Below, one piece after another: positions 43,279 to 54,085 of a stretch of 59,537 bases of DNA. The position numbers and the translations under genes are program-made. Position 1 is the stretch's first letter, and each line of letters opens with the position of its first letter. The notes under the pieces were generated by a model, which saw only the letters and a program-made list of their open reading frames with translations, did no database searches and was not told the DNA's origin. The stretch covers positions 743 to 60,279 of the forward strand of contig LUGL01000053.1 in assembly GCA_002796835.1 (NCBI GenBank), read 5' to 3'. This DNA is from Elainella saxicola E1. Lineage in GTDB: Bacteria > Cyanobacteriota > Cyanobacteriia > Elainellales > Elainellaceae.

Positions 43279-44751
43279 TCAAGCATCAAAGACAACTGAA
43301 TGCCATGCCTTTTTCTGATCTCCTGTGATATCAAACATGACATGTTTGACGATCGTGTATTCTTCGAGGGCGTAATAAGACATATCCTTGCCAATGCCGC
43401 TTTGCTTGAAGCCACCATGGGGCTGTTCGCTGGCGATCGGTAGATGGTCATTTACCCAGACGGTGCCACATTCTAATGCTGCGGCCATTCGCATGGCTCG
43501 TTGTACATTGAGTGTCCAGACACTACCCGCTAACCCATAGGGAACGCCATTGGCCAACTGAAGTGCTTCGGCTTCGTCTGAAAAGCGATTGACTACAACC
43601 ACTGGACCAAAAATTTCCTCTTGAACACAGCTAGCAGCTTCAGGTGCTTCCGCCAGAATGGTGGGGGGGTAGTAATAGCCTTCGCCTTCTGGCATGACTC
43701 CACCAGTTGCCACTTTGATGCCTTGCTGACGGGCTTCTTCCACAAAGCCATGCACTTTCAACCGCTGGGTCTCGCTGGAGAGGGGGCCAATATCTGTACC
43801 TTCTGCAAACGGATGTCCGACTCGAATGGTTTCGGTTAATTCAGTAAAGCGGGCCAGGAACTGATCAAAGACTTCAGTTTGGACATAAATTCGAGTCGCT
43901 GCCGTGCAGTCCTGACCAGAATTCATGTAGGCCGCTGGAATTGCTCCTCGTGCAGCCGCCTCAATATCCGCATCTGCAAACACAATGAAAGGGGCTTTAC
44001 CGCCTAGCTCCAGCGTGACTCGTTTGACCATCGGACCAGCCAGTTCAGCGATCCGTTTGCCAGTGCGGGTGCTACCCGTAAAGCTAATCATCCGAATATC
44101 GGGATGGGTACAAAGCGCTTCACCGACTTCTGCGCCGCCCGTCACCACATTGATTAATCCAGCAGGCAACTCAGCTTCTAGGGCAATTTTGGCCAGCTCG
44201 ATCGTCGTTGCAGGTGTATTGGGAGCCGGTTTGATCACGACTGCGTTGCCTGCCGCGAGCGCTGGGCCCAATTTCCAAATCGCCATCATGAAGGGATAGT
44301 TCCAGGGTGTAATCGCTCCCACTACACCGATCGGTTCCCGTCGAGTCATGCTGGTATAGCCACCTACATATTCTCCGGCTGCCGATCCTTCTTGACGACG
44401 AACAACCGAGGCAAAATAGCGCAAGTTGTCGATCGCAAAGGGAATATCGCCTCCAGTCGTTAATTTCAAGGGTTTACCCGCATTTTGACTTTCCAAATGA
44501 GCCAGGGTTTCACTTTTCGCTTCCAAGGCATCTGCCCACTTCAGCAATGCAGCACTGCGTTCCCCATAGGAAAGTGCTGCCCATCCAACTTGAGCCTCTT
44601 TCGCCGCAGCAACGGCCCGATCGACCTCTGCTTTCGATCCTAAAGCGACCGTCGCGAAAGGTTGACCAGTAGCTGGATCAATTAAATCTCCACTGCCTGT
44701 TTCAACGAGTTCACTGCCAATCACCATGGGGTAATGAATCAGCTTATCCAT
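43279..44751 (-). CDS. NAD(P)-dependent aldehyde dehydrogenase (aminobutyraldehyde/betaine-aldehyde type)
   Basis: 490 residues. ALDH signatures: TPWNYPFMMAIWKLGPALAAGN (in part, oxyanion Asn), FTGSTRTGKRIAE, catalytic Glu in VTLELGGKAPFIV and catalytic Cys in NSGQDCTAATRIYV, then EEIFGPVVVV. The block YGLAGSVWTLNVQRAMRMA and VNDHLPIASEQPHGG are closest to gamma-aminobutyraldehyde dehydrogenases (PatD-like), which feed putrescine breakdown to GABA. Exact substrate is not provable from the sequence. No polyamine genes adjoin. Confidence 0.88.
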   Translation of the reverse strand: MDKLIHYPMVIGSELVETGSGDLIDPATGQPFATVALGSKAEVDRAVAAAKEAQVGWAALSYGERSAALLKWADALEAKSETLAHLESQNAGKPLKLTTGGDIPFAIDNLRYFASVVRRQEGSAAGEYVGGYTSMTRREPIGVVGAITPWNYPFMMAIWKLGPALAAGNAVVIKPAPNTPATTIELAKIALEAELPAGLINVVTGGAEVGEALCTHPDIRMISFTGSTRTGKRIAELAGPMVKRVTLELGGKAPFIVFADADIEAAARGAIPAAYMNSGQDCTAATRIYVQTEVFDQFLARFTELTETIRVGHPFAEGTDIGPLSSETQRLKVHGFVEEARQQGIKVATGGVMPEGEGYYYPPTILAEAPEAASCVQEEIFGPVVVVNRFSDEAEALQLANGVPYGLAGSVWTLNVQRAMRMAAALECGTVWVNDHLPIASEQPHGGFKQSGIGKDMSYYALEEYTIVKHVMFDITGDQKKAWHSVVFDA

Positions 44752-45338
44752 AAAAAATGCCTCTTGAGGAATCTATAAAAGAAAGGGGGATTCAGGCTTA
44801 TCCAGGTCTTGCCCGTTGTCTACAGCAGTAACCCAATTCCCTCTTATGATGAAGACTGCTTAAAGTAGCTATTGCAAAGCTTTACTTTATTTTTAGATTC
44901 CTTTATAAAACTGTACAAACTAAGCATTTGCTCAGAATCAGGGAAAAACGCTGGAATCGATCGTCATGCTTCAGTCCAGAATTGTTCTCTGGCCAAGCCG
45001 TGGCATTCTACATCTGTCATAAAACTTCATGAGATGCTTCTCAGCGCCATGGGTTCTGCTATGCTTTCGCAGATGGAACCATTGATACTTCAGGAACGTC
45101 CATGTTTGAGGTACTCAGGCTTGAAAATGACCAGAATCGAAGCTTCAAAACAGCATTTGCCAAACCGCTAATATTCAGGTGCTAAATTCAATTGTCGAAT
45201 CAAGGTTTTAGCGTCCATAATTCAGAGACTGTTGTTGAAAGAGACAGTTGTTAAAGCCTTGATCCTAAGGTTCGGTGAATTTATCGATAGCCCCAACGTA
45301 ATGTGCTGAGATTAGGTTTTGTGAGGAGAAAGACTCAA
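44752..45338. other. Long intergenic region
   Basis: About 590 bp between divergent genes. A 99-codon plus-strand frame (44872-45171) has poor coding character and no ribosome binding site. No repeat, RNA or operator was recognised. Confidence 0.45.
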
Positions 45339-47180
45339 GTGAATGCTGATCACACAACTCTTGCCCCAACGTTGTCTGGTCATCCTATGTCTAGACATCT
45401 GCTGAGCCATTCGAAAGGGTTACTTTGGTTCAGTGCGATTGTTGCTGCTAGCGGAGTGATGACAATCCAGACAGCTCAGGCTCAGGAAGCTCCACTTAAC
45501 CCAACACTTGATGTAGGGATTGTGCAGCGCTTTGGTTCAGAGCCTAAGGATGAAATGGTGCTGAAACCGACGGCGGGTGACCAATTAACGTTGAAATTCA
45601 AAGTAGCTGACCAACCTCAGACCATCACCACAACGGGGGACGTTAAAGTCCAGGTAGAAATGCAGCCCCTACCTCAACCCAAAGTAACTGAACAGGTCGT
45701 GCTGAGCACCCATCGCAGCTTTGAAAGTGCAGAAGATAGTGCTACCCAATGGAAGGCTCAAGGGATTGAAGTAGAACTTGCCCAGCCTCGGCAATGGCAA
45801 GTTTGGGCAAAGCGAGAAACTTACAAAACTCCCTTACTGCGCCGTCTGCTGATGCAAAATTTGCAGTCCCATGGTGCAAAAACAGCATTTATTGATAGCC
45901 AAACTCAACAACAAGAACCGAAAGCAGGCATCACAATCAACGGAACACGCTATCAACAAGATGAAGTAGAGTTTGATTCAACCGCCGATCGAATTGAAGT
46001 CACTTTTAATCGTAACGATCACGGCACCCGCCTCTATGCTGGTGATTTAAGGCTACAGCCAAACGCTTACGGAACTTACACGCTAGTGAATCAGGTGCCG
46101 TTAGAAACCTATCTGCGAGGCGTCGTTCCTCATGAAATTGGTTTAGGAGCTCCCCAGACAGCGATCGAAGCTCAAGCCGTTTTAGCTAGAACTTACGTGC
46201 TGAGAAATCTGCGCCGTTTTGCCATCGATAACTATCAAATCTGTGCCGATACGCAATGTCAGGTTTATTGGGGCTTGGCAGGTACGGCCCCAGAGTCCGA
46301 CCGCGCCATTGCCACAACGAGAGGCTTAGTCCTCACCTATCAAAACGAGCTGGTGGATGCGCTCTACTCTTCAACGACGGGTGGAGTTACTGCTCCCTTT
46401 AGTAACGTTTGGAATGGACCCGATCGCCCTTACTTAAAGGCAGTGATCGATTCGGTTAACAATACTTGGGATCTGAACCAGCAGAGCTTAGCCGACGAAA
46501 CCAATTTCCGAGCGTTCATCAGCCGCAAGCAGGGCTTCAATGAAGTCGGTTGGGATATGTTCCGCTGGCGTGTCGAGAGTCCGTTGACCGACATTGCCAA
46601 GGATTTACGAAGCTATTTACAAACCAAGCAGCATCCACTGGCCAATTTCACCCAAATTAACGATCTGCGCGTAGTGGAGCGATCGTCCGCTGGCCGAGTC
46701 CAAAAGATGGCGATTACGACCGATCGAGGCGTGGTGGAACTAGAAAAAGATGAAATTTTGCGAGCTTTATATGCTCCCAATAGCACGTTGTTTTATCTAG
46801 ACCCCATTTATGAAACTCCTCGACCTCAAGCTAGCCCTCAAGCTTCGGCGAATGCTGCTTCTCCAACGGGACCAGTGAGTCCAACTGCTCAGGCGACCAC
46901 ACCCGTTCCCAGTCCGGAGACCAGCCCACCAGCTAAGGTGCTGAAGGGCTATGCATTTGTGGGCGGTGGTTTAGGACATGGGGTAGGTATGAGTCAAACG
47001 GGGGCTTACCACCTGGGTGAACTGGGCTGGTCGAACCAGAAAATTCTCAGCTTCTATTACCCTGGTACAGAATTAAAGCCCCTTGATTCAACCGTTACTT
47101 ACTGGCGGGAACCTCAGCAATCTACAGATCAGCAGCTAACAAAATCGACTGAAACCACGCCTCAATTCGATCGCCCATAG
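45339..47180 (+). CDS. SpoIID/LytB domain protein (exported)
   Basis: About 613 residues. The GTG at 45339 is preferred because GAGGAG lies 10 bp before it; a GTG at 45303 and an ATG at 45387 are alternatives. A signal peptide ends near TIQTAQAQEA. An SPOR-like segment (HRSFESAEDSATQWKAQGIEVELA) precedes the SpoIID domain: VPLETYLRGVVPHEIGLGAP with the putative catalytic Glu, AIEAQAVLARTYVLRNL, YSSTTGGVT and the C-terminal GGGLGHGVGMSQTGAYHLG. SpoIID of Bacillus is a lytic transglycosylase; in cyanobacteria the role is probably wall remodelling. A Pro/Ser/Thr linker (about 510-545) interrupts the domain. It overlaps the convergent glycosyltransferase gene by 59 bp. Confidence 0.9.
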   Translation: MNADHTTLAPTLSGHPMSRHLLSHSKGLLWFSAIVAASGVMTIQTAQAQEAPLNPTLDVGIVQRFGSEPKDEMVLKPTAGDQLTLKFKVADQPQTITTTGDVKVQVEMQPLPQPKVTEQVVLSTHRSFESAEDSATQWKAQGIEVELAQPRQWQVWAKRETYKTPLLRRLLMQNLQSHGAKTAFIDSQTQQQEPKAGITINGTRYQQDEVEFDSTADRIEVTFNRNDHGTRLYAGDLRLQPNAYGTYTLVNQVPLETYLRGVVPHEIGLGAPQTAIEAQAVLARTYVLRNLRRFAIDNYQICADTQCQVYWGLAGTAPESDRAIATTRGLVLTYQNELVDALYSSTTGGVTAPFSNVWNGPDRPYLKAVIDSVNNTWDLNQQSLADETNFRAFISRKQGFNEVGWDMFRWRVESPLTDIAKDLRSYLQTKQHPLANFTQINDLRVVERSSAGRVQKMAITTDRGVVELEKDEILRALYAPNSTLFYLDPIYETPRPQASPQASANAASPTGPVSPTAQATTPVPSPETSPPAKVLKGYAFVGGGLGHGVGMSQTGAYHLGELGWSNQKILSFYYPGTELKPLDSTVTYWREPQQSTDQQLTKSTETTPQFDRP

Positions 47181-48216
47181 CTTGCAAAGAAAACCGAGCT
47201 TCGGCCTGGTGGCGACAAGCCTGTCGATCGATCTGATCCAAACGGTCGATCGCCCAAATGAGTTCGTCAACGTTATCCGGTTCAACCAACCAACCTGTTT
47301 TGCCAGATTCAACAATTTCCGCAGGACCACCCCGACGATAGGCAATTACAGGCACACCGCAAGCCAGAGCTTCGATCGCCACATTGCCAAACGCCTCGAT
47401 CCACTTTGGCGTCATCAAGAGTCCCGTACAGTGGCCAAGCGCATGCTGCAAATCTTGCGTGGACAGAAAGCCCTCATAGTGGAAGGACCTGTCGGAATAT
47501 TGCTGACAAACCGTCTGCCAATAATCAGGATCAGGCATCGCCCCCCAAATTTTTAACGGCAACCCAGCTTTTGCGGCAGCGGCGATCGCATCTTCAATTC
47601 CCTTTTCAGGGGCAATCCGTCCTACCCAGCCCAAATAAGAATCCGCTTGAGGCTGAAATTGATAAAGCGCTAAGTCAAGCCCATTTTCTAAGCACCGACA
47701 GCGATCGCCAAAAGCAAAGGTTGCTGCCTGCGCCTGACTGTGGACTCCAATTGTGCCTGGAAAGCGATTGGTCACTTGGCCAATCACCTGATCCATCGCA
47801 TCGGTCAATGAACCCATGCTGACAAGATGGGCGATCGGACGCCTGAAAAAAGGAGTGAGATAGAAAGGTAGCCAATCATAGGCAAAATTGCAGATCAAGT
47901 CATATTCGTCTTGCAGGTCATAAGCCTGTTCCCAAAGGTTGGCCAGTACGGCATTTTCGGGCAGGCAGATGGGTGATTGCCGCCCCTGAGTTTGAGCAGT
48001 GGGCTGAAGTTGCCCAGCAACTTGAATCACTTCAATGTTCGCGAGGTCTGATGAGGCGGGTGCCACGACGGTAACTCGATGTCCTCGCTGCTGCATTGCC
48101 AGAGCAATGTTGTGTAAAGTGAGTTCAACTCCCCCTCCTAGTCCAGAACCGATCGGTCCCACAGGCGTGGAAGTAAACAGTAGATTTAATGAGGTTCGGT
48201 TTACTGTACTTGGCAT
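47122..48216 (-). CDS. Glycosyltransferase family 4 protein
   Basis: 364 residues, GT-B fold. The N-terminal glycine loop is VGPIGSGLGGGVELTLHNIA, and GHRVTVVAP follows. The C-terminal nucleotide-sugar domain has YLGWVGRIAPEKGIEDAI, FLSTQDLQHALGHC and the EX7E-type block WIEAFGNVAIEALACGVPVIAYRRGGPAEIV (outline), with LVEPDNVDELIWAI. Donor and acceptor are unknown; such enzymes build exopolysaccharide, glycolipid or sucrose-like glycosides. Its last 59 bp overlap the SpoIID gene end to end, so the 3' ends are antisense to each other. Confidence 0.9.
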   Translation of the reverse strand: MPSTVNRTSLNLLFTSTPVGPIGSGLGGGVELTLHNIALAMQQRGHRVTVVAPASSDLANIEVIQVAGQLQPTAQTQGRQSPICLPENAVLANLWEQAYDLQDEYDLICNFAYDWLPFYLTPFFRRPIAHLVSMGSLTDAMDQVIGQVTNRFPGTIGVHSQAQAATFAFGDRCRCLENGLDLALYQFQPQADSYLGWVGRIAPEKGIEDAIAAAAKAGLPLKIWGAMPDPDYWQTVCQQYSDRSFHYEGFLSTQDLQHALGHCTGLLMTPKWIEAFGNVAIEALACGVPVIAYRRGGPAEIVESGKTGWLVEPDNVDELIWAIDRLDQIDRQACRHQAEARFSLQAMGDRIEAWFQSILLAADL

Positions 48217-48434
48217 GATGGCAGGAATAACAGACGATGCAAATCAGGAAGGCTACAATCAAAATTGACTGTTCCATCCGTATTTATTCTCATCCCTAAT
48301 GCAGTTTTAGCCTGTTTATCTTCATCAAGCTGCGAATGAAGTAGTAGGTATGGCCTGAACTTAGGGCAGAATAATGAGTTATGGATGAAGGGAGGTCACA
48401 ATCATTTCTTCAAGGGCTAGTTCCTAGAAGAGTA

Positions 48435-49166
48435 ATGGTGACAGTTCCCGCAATTGTTGAGCAAGTGGAAAGTGAGCCAATGTCTGCTGAAACCAATCTA
48501 CCGACTGATCCGGAGGCAACGTTAGAAAACGCTCCTGTCGAAGTGACTGAAGAGCCTATCGAAGAATTTACCCTCGATCCAGATGAATCATTTGACCTTG
48601 CTTCAGAGGAAGCGACAGCGGAAACCGAAACGGATAAACAGTCCGATCTACAGTCAACAGTCAGTGCATTAACGCAAGATATTGAATCCCTCAAGGCACA
48701 ACTCGAGGATCGGACGAGTCAATACATGCGAATTGCGGCAGATTTTGAGAACTTCCGAAAGCGGACCCAAAAAGAAAAAGAAGAACAAGAACAGCAGGTG
48801 AAGACTGCCACGCTGAAGGAGCTGCTGCCGATCGTTGACAACTTCGAACGGGCTCGATCGCAAATCAAACCGCAAACGGACTCTGAAATGAACATCCACA
48901 AAAGTTATCAGGGTGTTTACAAACAGATGGTCGAGTCGCTGAAACGGATCGGGGTAGCCCCGATGCGGTCGGAAGGCAAAGAGTTTGATCCCAATCTGCA
49001 TGAAGCCGTCATGCGGGAAGCGACTGCCGAGCATCCAGAGGGAACGGTTTTAGAAGAGCTGGTCCGAGGTTATATGCTAGGTGAGCGGGTGTTGCGTCAT
49101 GCCATGGTGAAAGTTGCTGCAGCGCCAGAGTTAGAATCGGTATCTTCTGAAGAGTCTGCCGGTTAG
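48435..49166 (+). CDS. grpE: Nucleotide exchange factor GrpE
   Basis: 243 residues from [10 protein letters not shown], preceded by AGAAGAG; an ATG 18 codons upstream (48381) is an alternative. An acidic disordered N terminus leads into the long coiled coil ([39 protein letters not shown], outline). The C-terminal beta domain includes [22 protein letters not shown] and [17 protein letters not shown]. GrpE releases ADP from DnaK. It heads the chaperone run grpE-dnaK-dnaJ. Confidence 0.95.
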   Translation: MVTVPAIVEQVESEPMSAETNLPTDPEATLENAPVEVTEEPIEEFTLDPDESFDLASEEATAETETDKQSDLQSTVSALTQDIESLKAQLEDRTSQYMRIAADFENFRKRTQKEKEEQEQQVKTATLKELLPIVDNFERARSQIKPQTDSEMNIHKSYQGVYKQMVESLKRIGVAPMRSEGKEFDPNLHEAVMREATAEHPEGTVLEELVRGYMLGERVLRHAMVKVAAAPELESVSSEESAG

Positions 49167-49383
49167 TTCCTTTTGCCAGTTAAGGGTAAGCCAGCAAATC
49201 AGGGCGAACAGACTACCCAGGATGCATCGTCTACGTGGATTACAGGTTCCCTTACGAACATTCTTAGGTGCAGCTGATCATATTCCCGAAAAATTGCGGA
49301 ATACTGAGCTAGAAGTGAAAAAAGAGTTTAATTCACCACAGTTGCGCAGTCATTCACTGAATACATGTACGTAACCGCTAGAT

Positions 49384-51360
49384 ATGGGAAAAGTCATTGG
49401 CATCGACCTGGGTACAACAAATAGCTGTGTTGCCGTTCTAGAAGGCGGCAAGCCTGTTGTTATCTCCAATTCTGAGGGGGGACGCACAACCCCAAGCATC
49501 GTCGGTTTTGGTAAAACGGGTGAACGTTTAATTGGGCAGTTGGCCAAACGGCAGGCTGTCACCAATGCAGAAAATACGGTTTTCAGCATTAAGCGCTTCA
49601 TTGGCCGTCGTTGGAACGATACTGAAGCTGAACGGACTCGCGTCCCCTACAGCTGTATTCGTGGCAAAGACGATACTGTCGATGTGCAAATTCGTGGTAA
49701 AGCCTATACTCCCCAGGAAGTTTCAGCCATGATTCTGCAAAAGTTAAAGCAGGATGCTGAGAATTACTTGGGCGAGCCAGTCACTCAAGCGGTTATTACG
49801 GTTCCTGCTTACTTCACAGATGCCCAGCGTCAGGCGACCAAAGATGCCGGAACGATCGCTGGCTTGGAAGTGATGCGGATCATTAACGAGCCTACGGCAG
49901 CAGCCCTATCCTATGGGCTCGAAAAGCAAGATCAGGACCAAAGTGTTCTTGTGTTTGACTTGGGCGGCGGTACGTTTGATGTGTCTGTGTTGCAGCTAGG
50001 GGATGGGGTATTTGAAGTCAAAGCGACTTCTGGCAACAATCACCTGGGCGGCGATGACTTTGATAATGTGCTAGTGCGGTGGATGATGGACAAATTCCGG
50101 GAGCAGGAAGGCGTCGATCTATCAACCGATAAAATGGCTCTTCAGCGGTTACGGGAAGCGGCAGAAAAAGCAAAAATTGAGCTTTCCAGCATGTTGTCCA
50201 CCACAATTAACCTGCCTTTCATTACGGCAGATGACACGGGTCCAAAGCATTTAGAGATGGAGCTCACTCGTGCCAAATTTGAAGAGTTAGTTGGGCATCT
50301 GGTGCAGGCTACGATCGAGCCAGTGACGCAGGCCTTGAAAGACTGTGACCTCAGCCCTGATCAAATCGATCGGATTATTTTAGTGGGTGGCTCAACCCGG
50401 ATTCCAGCCGTTCAGGATGCCATTGCAACCCATTTTGGTGGCAAAACGCCCGATCGATCGGTGAATCCAGATGAAGCGGTGGCGCTAGGGGCCGCAATTC
50501 AAGCAGGCGTGTTAGGCGGCGAAGTTAAAGATTTACTGCTGCTGGATGTCACTCCTTTGTCTCTTGGGATTGAGACCTTGGGCGAAGTGTTTACGAAAAT
50601 TATTGAGCGTAACACAACGATCCCAACTAGCAAGTCCCAAGTGTTTTCAACGGCTACCGATGGCCAGACCTCAGTAGAAATTCATGTCCTGCAAGGTGAG
50701 CGTGCCATGGTGCGGGATAACAAGAGCCTGGGCAAATTCCAACTAACCGGCATTCCTCCTGCACCCAGAGGGGTTCCCCAGATTGAAGTCGCCTTTGAAA
50801 TTGACGCGAACGGCATTTTGCGGGTTGCAGCACGGGATAAGGGAACTGGACGGGAGCAAAGTATTCAAATCTCAAATACTGGAGGTTTGAGTGATGCTGA
50901 AGTCGAACGGATGCGTCAAGAAGCCGATCTCTATGCTGAAGATGATCAGCGCCGTAGGGAATTAAGCGCCCTCCGTAATCAAGCAGATACATTGCTTTAT
51001 AGTTATGAAACAACCCTGCGAGACAACGGGGAGTTTATCTCGGATGAGTTGAGAAACTTGGCCACCCAAAGGGTTGCAGAGCTGCGGGCTTCTATCTCCA
51101 ATCGCGCCATTAGTGTTGAGGAGATGCGGATGCGTTTGGATGCGCTTCAGCAAACCTTGCTGTCGATTGGAGAAGAAGTTTATAAGCAGGCTCAGCAGAT
51201 GAATCCTGCAGAGGCGTCCTATTATGATGCGCCGACGCAGGCAGCGCCTTGGGCAAATGGCCATGTTGCGGCTGAAGGAGCTGCCCCATTTGTTGAAAAC
51301 TATAATGAAGAGTTTATCGACGATGAAACCATTACAGCTGACTACGAAGCGGTAGATTAG
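49384..51360 (+). CDS. dnaK: Chaperone DnaK (Hsp70)
   Basis: 658 residues. The ATPase domain has [50 protein letters not shown] and [13 protein letters not shown]. The substrate domain has [16 protein letters not shown] and [20 protein letters not shown], then a helical lid and an acidic tail ending ADYEAVD. Cyanobacteria have several dnaK genes; linkage with grpE and dnaJ suits the principal heat-shock copy (DnaK2-like). No CIRCE element was found upstream. The gap to grpE is 217 bp, so it probably has its own promoter. Confidence 0.97.
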   Translation: MGKVIGIDLGTTNSCVAVLEGGKPVVISNSEGGRTTPSIVGFGKTGERLIGQLAKRQAVTNAENTVFSIKRFIGRRWNDTEAERTRVPYSCIRGKDDTVDVQIRGKAYTPQEVSAMILQKLKQDAENYLGEPVTQAVITVPAYFTDAQRQATKDAGTIAGLEVMRIINEPTAAALSYGLEKQDQDQSVLVFDLGGGTFDVSVLQLGDGVFEVKATSGNNHLGGDDFDNVLVRWMMDKFREQEGVDLSTDKMALQRLREAAEKAKIELSSMLSTTINLPFITADDTGPKHLEMELTRAKFEELVGHLVQATIEPVTQALKDCDLSPDQIDRIILVGGSTRIPAVQDAIATHFGGKTPDRSVNPDEAVALGAAIQAGVLGGEVKDLLLLDVTPLSLGIETLGEVFTKIIERNTTIPTSKSQVFSTATDGQTSVEIHVLQGERAMVRDNKSLGKFQLTGIPPAPRGVPQIEVAFEIDANGILRVAARDKGTGREQSIQISNTGGLSDAEVERMRQEADLYAEDDQRRRELSALRNQADTLLYSYETTLRDNGEFISDELRNLATQRVAELRASISNRAISVEEMRMRLDALQQTLLSIGEEVYKQAQQMNPAEASYYDAPTQAAPWANGHVAAEGAAPFVENYNEEFIDDETITADYEAVD

Positions 51361-51499
51361 AAGCTGTTGATCGGTTGGTTAGTTTAGGATGGAGTAGTGA
51401 GTTGAGTTCTCTGGCGATCAGCTATGATAGCCATGAGCCGATTCTTTTCTACTCCTTTTTGTTGTCCCCCATCATTCCCCCTTTCTGAAATAGCGCTCT

Positions 51500-52633
51500 A
51501 TGGCAAGTGATTACTACGACATCCTTGGCGTTTCGCGGAATGCTGACAAAGAGGAAATTAAGCGAGCATATCGACGACTAGCCCGGAAATACCATCCGGA
51601 TGTCAACAAAGATCCGGGAGCTGAAGAGCGTTTTAAAGAGATTAACCGAGCCTACGAAGTGCTTTCTGATCCAGAAGTCAAGGCTCGTTATGACCGCTTT
51701 GGTGAAGCGGGCGTTGGCTCAGCGGCAGGGGCGGGCTTCCAGGATTTTAGCGACTTGGGCGGCTTTGCTGATATCTTTGAGAGCTTTTTCAGCGGCTTCT
51801 CTACCGGAATGGGCGGTCAGCAAACTCGCCGTCGTTCTGGCCCCATGCGAGGCGACGATCTGCGATTGGACCTGAAGCTCGATTTCCGGGAAGCTGTATT
51901 TGGTGGCGAAAAAGAGATTCGCATTAGCCATCTTGAAACCTGTACGGTTTGTAAAGGTATTGGTGCAAAACCAGGAACCCAACCTCGCGTTTGTCCTACC
52001 TGTAATGGGGCTGGCCAGGTTCGTCGTGCCACCCGCACGCCCTTTGGCAGCTTTACCCAGGTTTCAGTCTGTCCCACTTGCAATGGCAATGGCCAGGTTA
52101 TTGAAGACAAGTGCGAGTCTTGCGGCGGCAGTGGCCAAAAACAAGAGGCTAAAAAGCTGAAAATTACCATCCCTGCAGGGGTCGATAATGGCACTCGTTT
52201 ACGGGTTTCTGGGGAAGGGGATGCCGGCCAGCGCAGCGGCCCTCCGGGCGATTTGTATGTTTATTTGTTCGTCAACGAGGATCCGAAGTTCCATCGGGAT
52301 GGAATTAATATCCTCTCGGAAGTCAAGATCAGCTATTTGCAAGCAATTTTAGGCGATCGGATAGAAATTGAAACGGTAGATGGTCCCGTCGAAGTGACAA
52401 TCAATCCAGGCACCCAGCCCAATACCGTATTGACCCTGGAGCATCGTGGCGTTCCTCGCTTGGGCAACTCTGCCAGCCGAGGCGATCATCTGCTCACCAT
52501 TCAAATTGATATCCCGACGAAAGTGACGACTGAAGAACGGGAACTGCTGGACAAACTTGTCAAAATTCGAGGCGATCGCCTTAGTAAGAGTGGCGGAATC
52601 GAAGGCTTTCTCGGAGGATTATTTCGAGGATGA
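51500..52633 (+). CDS. dnaJ: Chaperone DnaJ (type I Hsp40)
   Basis: 377 residues. The J domain with the HPD loop (KYHPDVNKD) is followed by a Gly/Phe-rich region. The zinc domain has four CxxCxGxG-type repeats ([32 protein letters not shown]), and a C-terminal substrate domain follows. DnaJ delivers clients to DnaK and stimulates its ATPase. Its stop overlaps the tusA-like start by 4 bp (ATGA). Confidence 0.97.
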   Translation: MASDYYDILGVSRNADKEEIKRAYRRLARKYHPDVNKDPGAEERFKEINRAYEVLSDPEVKARYDRFGEAGVGSAAGAGFQDFSDLGGFADIFESFFSGFSTGMGGQQTRRRSGPMRGDDLRLDLKLDFREAVFGGEKEIRISHLETCTVCKGIGAKPGTQPRVCPTCNGAGQVRRATRTPFGSFTQVSVCPTCNGNGQVIEDKCESCGGSGQKQEAKKLKITIPAGVDNGTRLRVSGEGDAGQRSGPPGDLYVYLFVNEDPKFHRDGINILSEVKISYLQAILGDRIEIETVDGPVEVTINPGTQPNTVLTLEHRGVPRLGNSASRGDHLLTIQIDIPTKVTTEERELLDKLVKIRGDRLSKSGGIEGFLGGLFRG

Positions 52634-52887
52634 GCAGCATACAGCCTGATGTTCAGCTTGATTTGCGCGGCACACCTTGTCCGTTGAACTTTGTGCGCAC
52701 CAAACTGCGGTTAGAAAAAATGCCGCCCGGTTCGCTGCTCGAAGTTTGGTTAGACCCTGGAGAACCGATCGAACAGGTACCTGATAGTCTGCGTATAGCA
52801 GGGTATGGCGTGGAGCAGATTGAAGATCGCACTGATTTTTTTGCATTAAGCGTTCGCCGTCCGGAGTTAGAACCTGCGGAATGCTGA
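52630..52887 (+). CDS. TusA family sulfurtransferase-like protein
   Basis: 85 residues with the N-terminal block [22 protein letters not shown]. The catalytic Cys lies in CPLN, a variant of the usual CPxP. TusA proteins carry persulfide sulfur for tRNA thiolation, molybdenum cofactor and other routes. It overlaps dnaJ by 4 bp and precedes rsgA by 18 bp, so it is inside the chaperone-ribosome run. The sulfur acceptor cannot be identified. Confidence 0.88.
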   Translation: MSSIQPDVQLDLRGTPCPLNFVRTKLRLEKMPPGSLLEVWLDPGEPIEQVPDSLRIAGYGVEQIEDRTDFFALSVRRPELEPAEC

Positions 52888-52905
52888 GGAATGGAATGCT
52901 GAACT

Positions 52906-54048
52906 ATGAGTGATGCGTTCTCCGATCGACCCAATGCTCAACCTCCAGCCTCAGCATCGATTCTTGGAACCGTCTTGGCAGTTCAAGCCAACTATTACTG
53001 GAGCAAATTAGATCAGCCTGTCCAGCTTGAGACCAGTTCTGAACCCATTGCTTTCCTGTTATGCACTCGCCGCACCCGTCTTAAAAAGATTGGGCAGCAG
53101 GTTATGGTGGGTGATCGCGTTCAGATTGAAGAACCCGATTGGATTGGTGGTCGAGGGGCGATCGCTCAGGTTTTTCCACGCGATACGGAACTGGATCGGC
53201 CACCCATCGCCAATGTTGACCAAATTTTGCTCGTATTTGCAATGGCGGAACCAGCTCTTGATCCAATTCAGCTCAGCCGATTTTTGGTGAAGGCAGAATC
53301 AACCGGGATCGAAATTACGCTCTGCCTCAATAAAAGTGATTTGATTAATGCCGAAATACAGCAGTTTTGGCGCGATCGGTTGCAGCAGTGGGGATATCAG
53401 CCCTTGCTCATGAGCCTGCGGAAATATCAAGGGATAGAGGTTTTACAGGCGGCTCTCAATCACAAAATAACCGTGATTTCAGGCCCTTCAGGAGTCGGCA
53501 AGTCCAGTTTGATTAATCGGCTAATTCCCAAAGCAGACTTACGAACGGGGGCGGTTTCCGGTAAGCTAGGTCGCGGTCGTCATACCACCCGCCATGTCGA
53601 ATTGTTTGAGTTGCCAACGGGTGGATTGTTAGCCGACACCCCCGGATTTAATCAGCCTGATCTGACCTGTGCGCCGATCGAATTGGCTCACTATTTCCCA
53701 GAAGCGCGTCAGCGGTTAACAGAACAAAGCTGTCAGTTTAGTGATTGCTTGCATCGAGATGAACCCAACTGTGCCGTCCGGGGTGACTGGGAGCGCTACG
53801 AGCATTATTTAACTTTTCTGGAAGAAGTAGTGGCCCATCAGCAGGCGATCGATCGACGCAGTGACGAAGAAGCCAGCGTGAAAGTCAAATCAAGAGGAGA
53901 AGGCCAAGTTCAAACCGAGCCGAAATTGGCAGCCAAGAAATATCGGCGTCCTTCTCGCCGGACTGAAAAGCAAACGTTGCGGAACTTATATTCCGATGTA
54001 GATGACCTCAGTGATGACCTCAGCGGCGACAGCGAAGATTTGGCTTGA
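52906..54048 (+). CDS. rsgA: Ribosome small-subunit-dependent GTPase A (RsgA)
   Basis: 380 residues. An N-terminal OB fold (ILGTVLAVQANYYW, VMVGDRVQIEE) is followed by a circularly permuted GTPase: NKSD (G4) comes before GPSGVGKSSLIN (G1) and DTPGF (G3). A zinc-knuckle with CQFSDCLHRDEPNC follows. RsgA checks late 30S maturation. The C-terminal 60 residues are basic then acidic and low-complexity (SRRTEKQTLRNLYSD, DDLSDDLSGD), an extension beyond the E. coli protein. It is the last gene of the run. Confidence 0.96.
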   Translation: MSDAFSDRPNAQPPASASILGTVLAVQANYYWSKLDQPVQLETSSEPIAFLLCTRRTRLKKIGQQVMVGDRVQIEEPDWIGGRGAIAQVFPRDTELDRPPIANVDQILLVFAMAEPALDPIQLSRFLVKAESTGIEITLCLNKSDLINAEIQQFWRDRLQQWGYQPLLMSLRKYQGIEVLQAALNHKITVISGPSGVGKSSLINRLIPKADLRTGAVSGKLGRGRHTTRHVELFELPTGGLLADTPGFNQPDLTCAPIELAHYFPEARQRLTEQSCQFSDCLHRDEPNCAVRGDWERYEHYLTFLEEVVAHQQAIDRRSDEEASVKVKSRGEGQVQTEPKLAAKKYRRPSRRTEKQTLRNLYSDVDDLSDDLSGDSEDLA

Positions 54049-54085
54049 TCCCTGGCATAGATGATTTAGATGGATGATTGATCGG

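Noticed and set aside
44872-45171. 99-codon frame in the gap before the SpoIID gene
   Set aside because: Composition is unlike the neighbours, and it has neither a recognised motif nor a ribosome binding site.
48217-49383. CIRCE operator for HrcA before grpE or dnaK
   Set aside because: No TTAGCACTC/GAGTGCTAA dyad is present in either upstream region.
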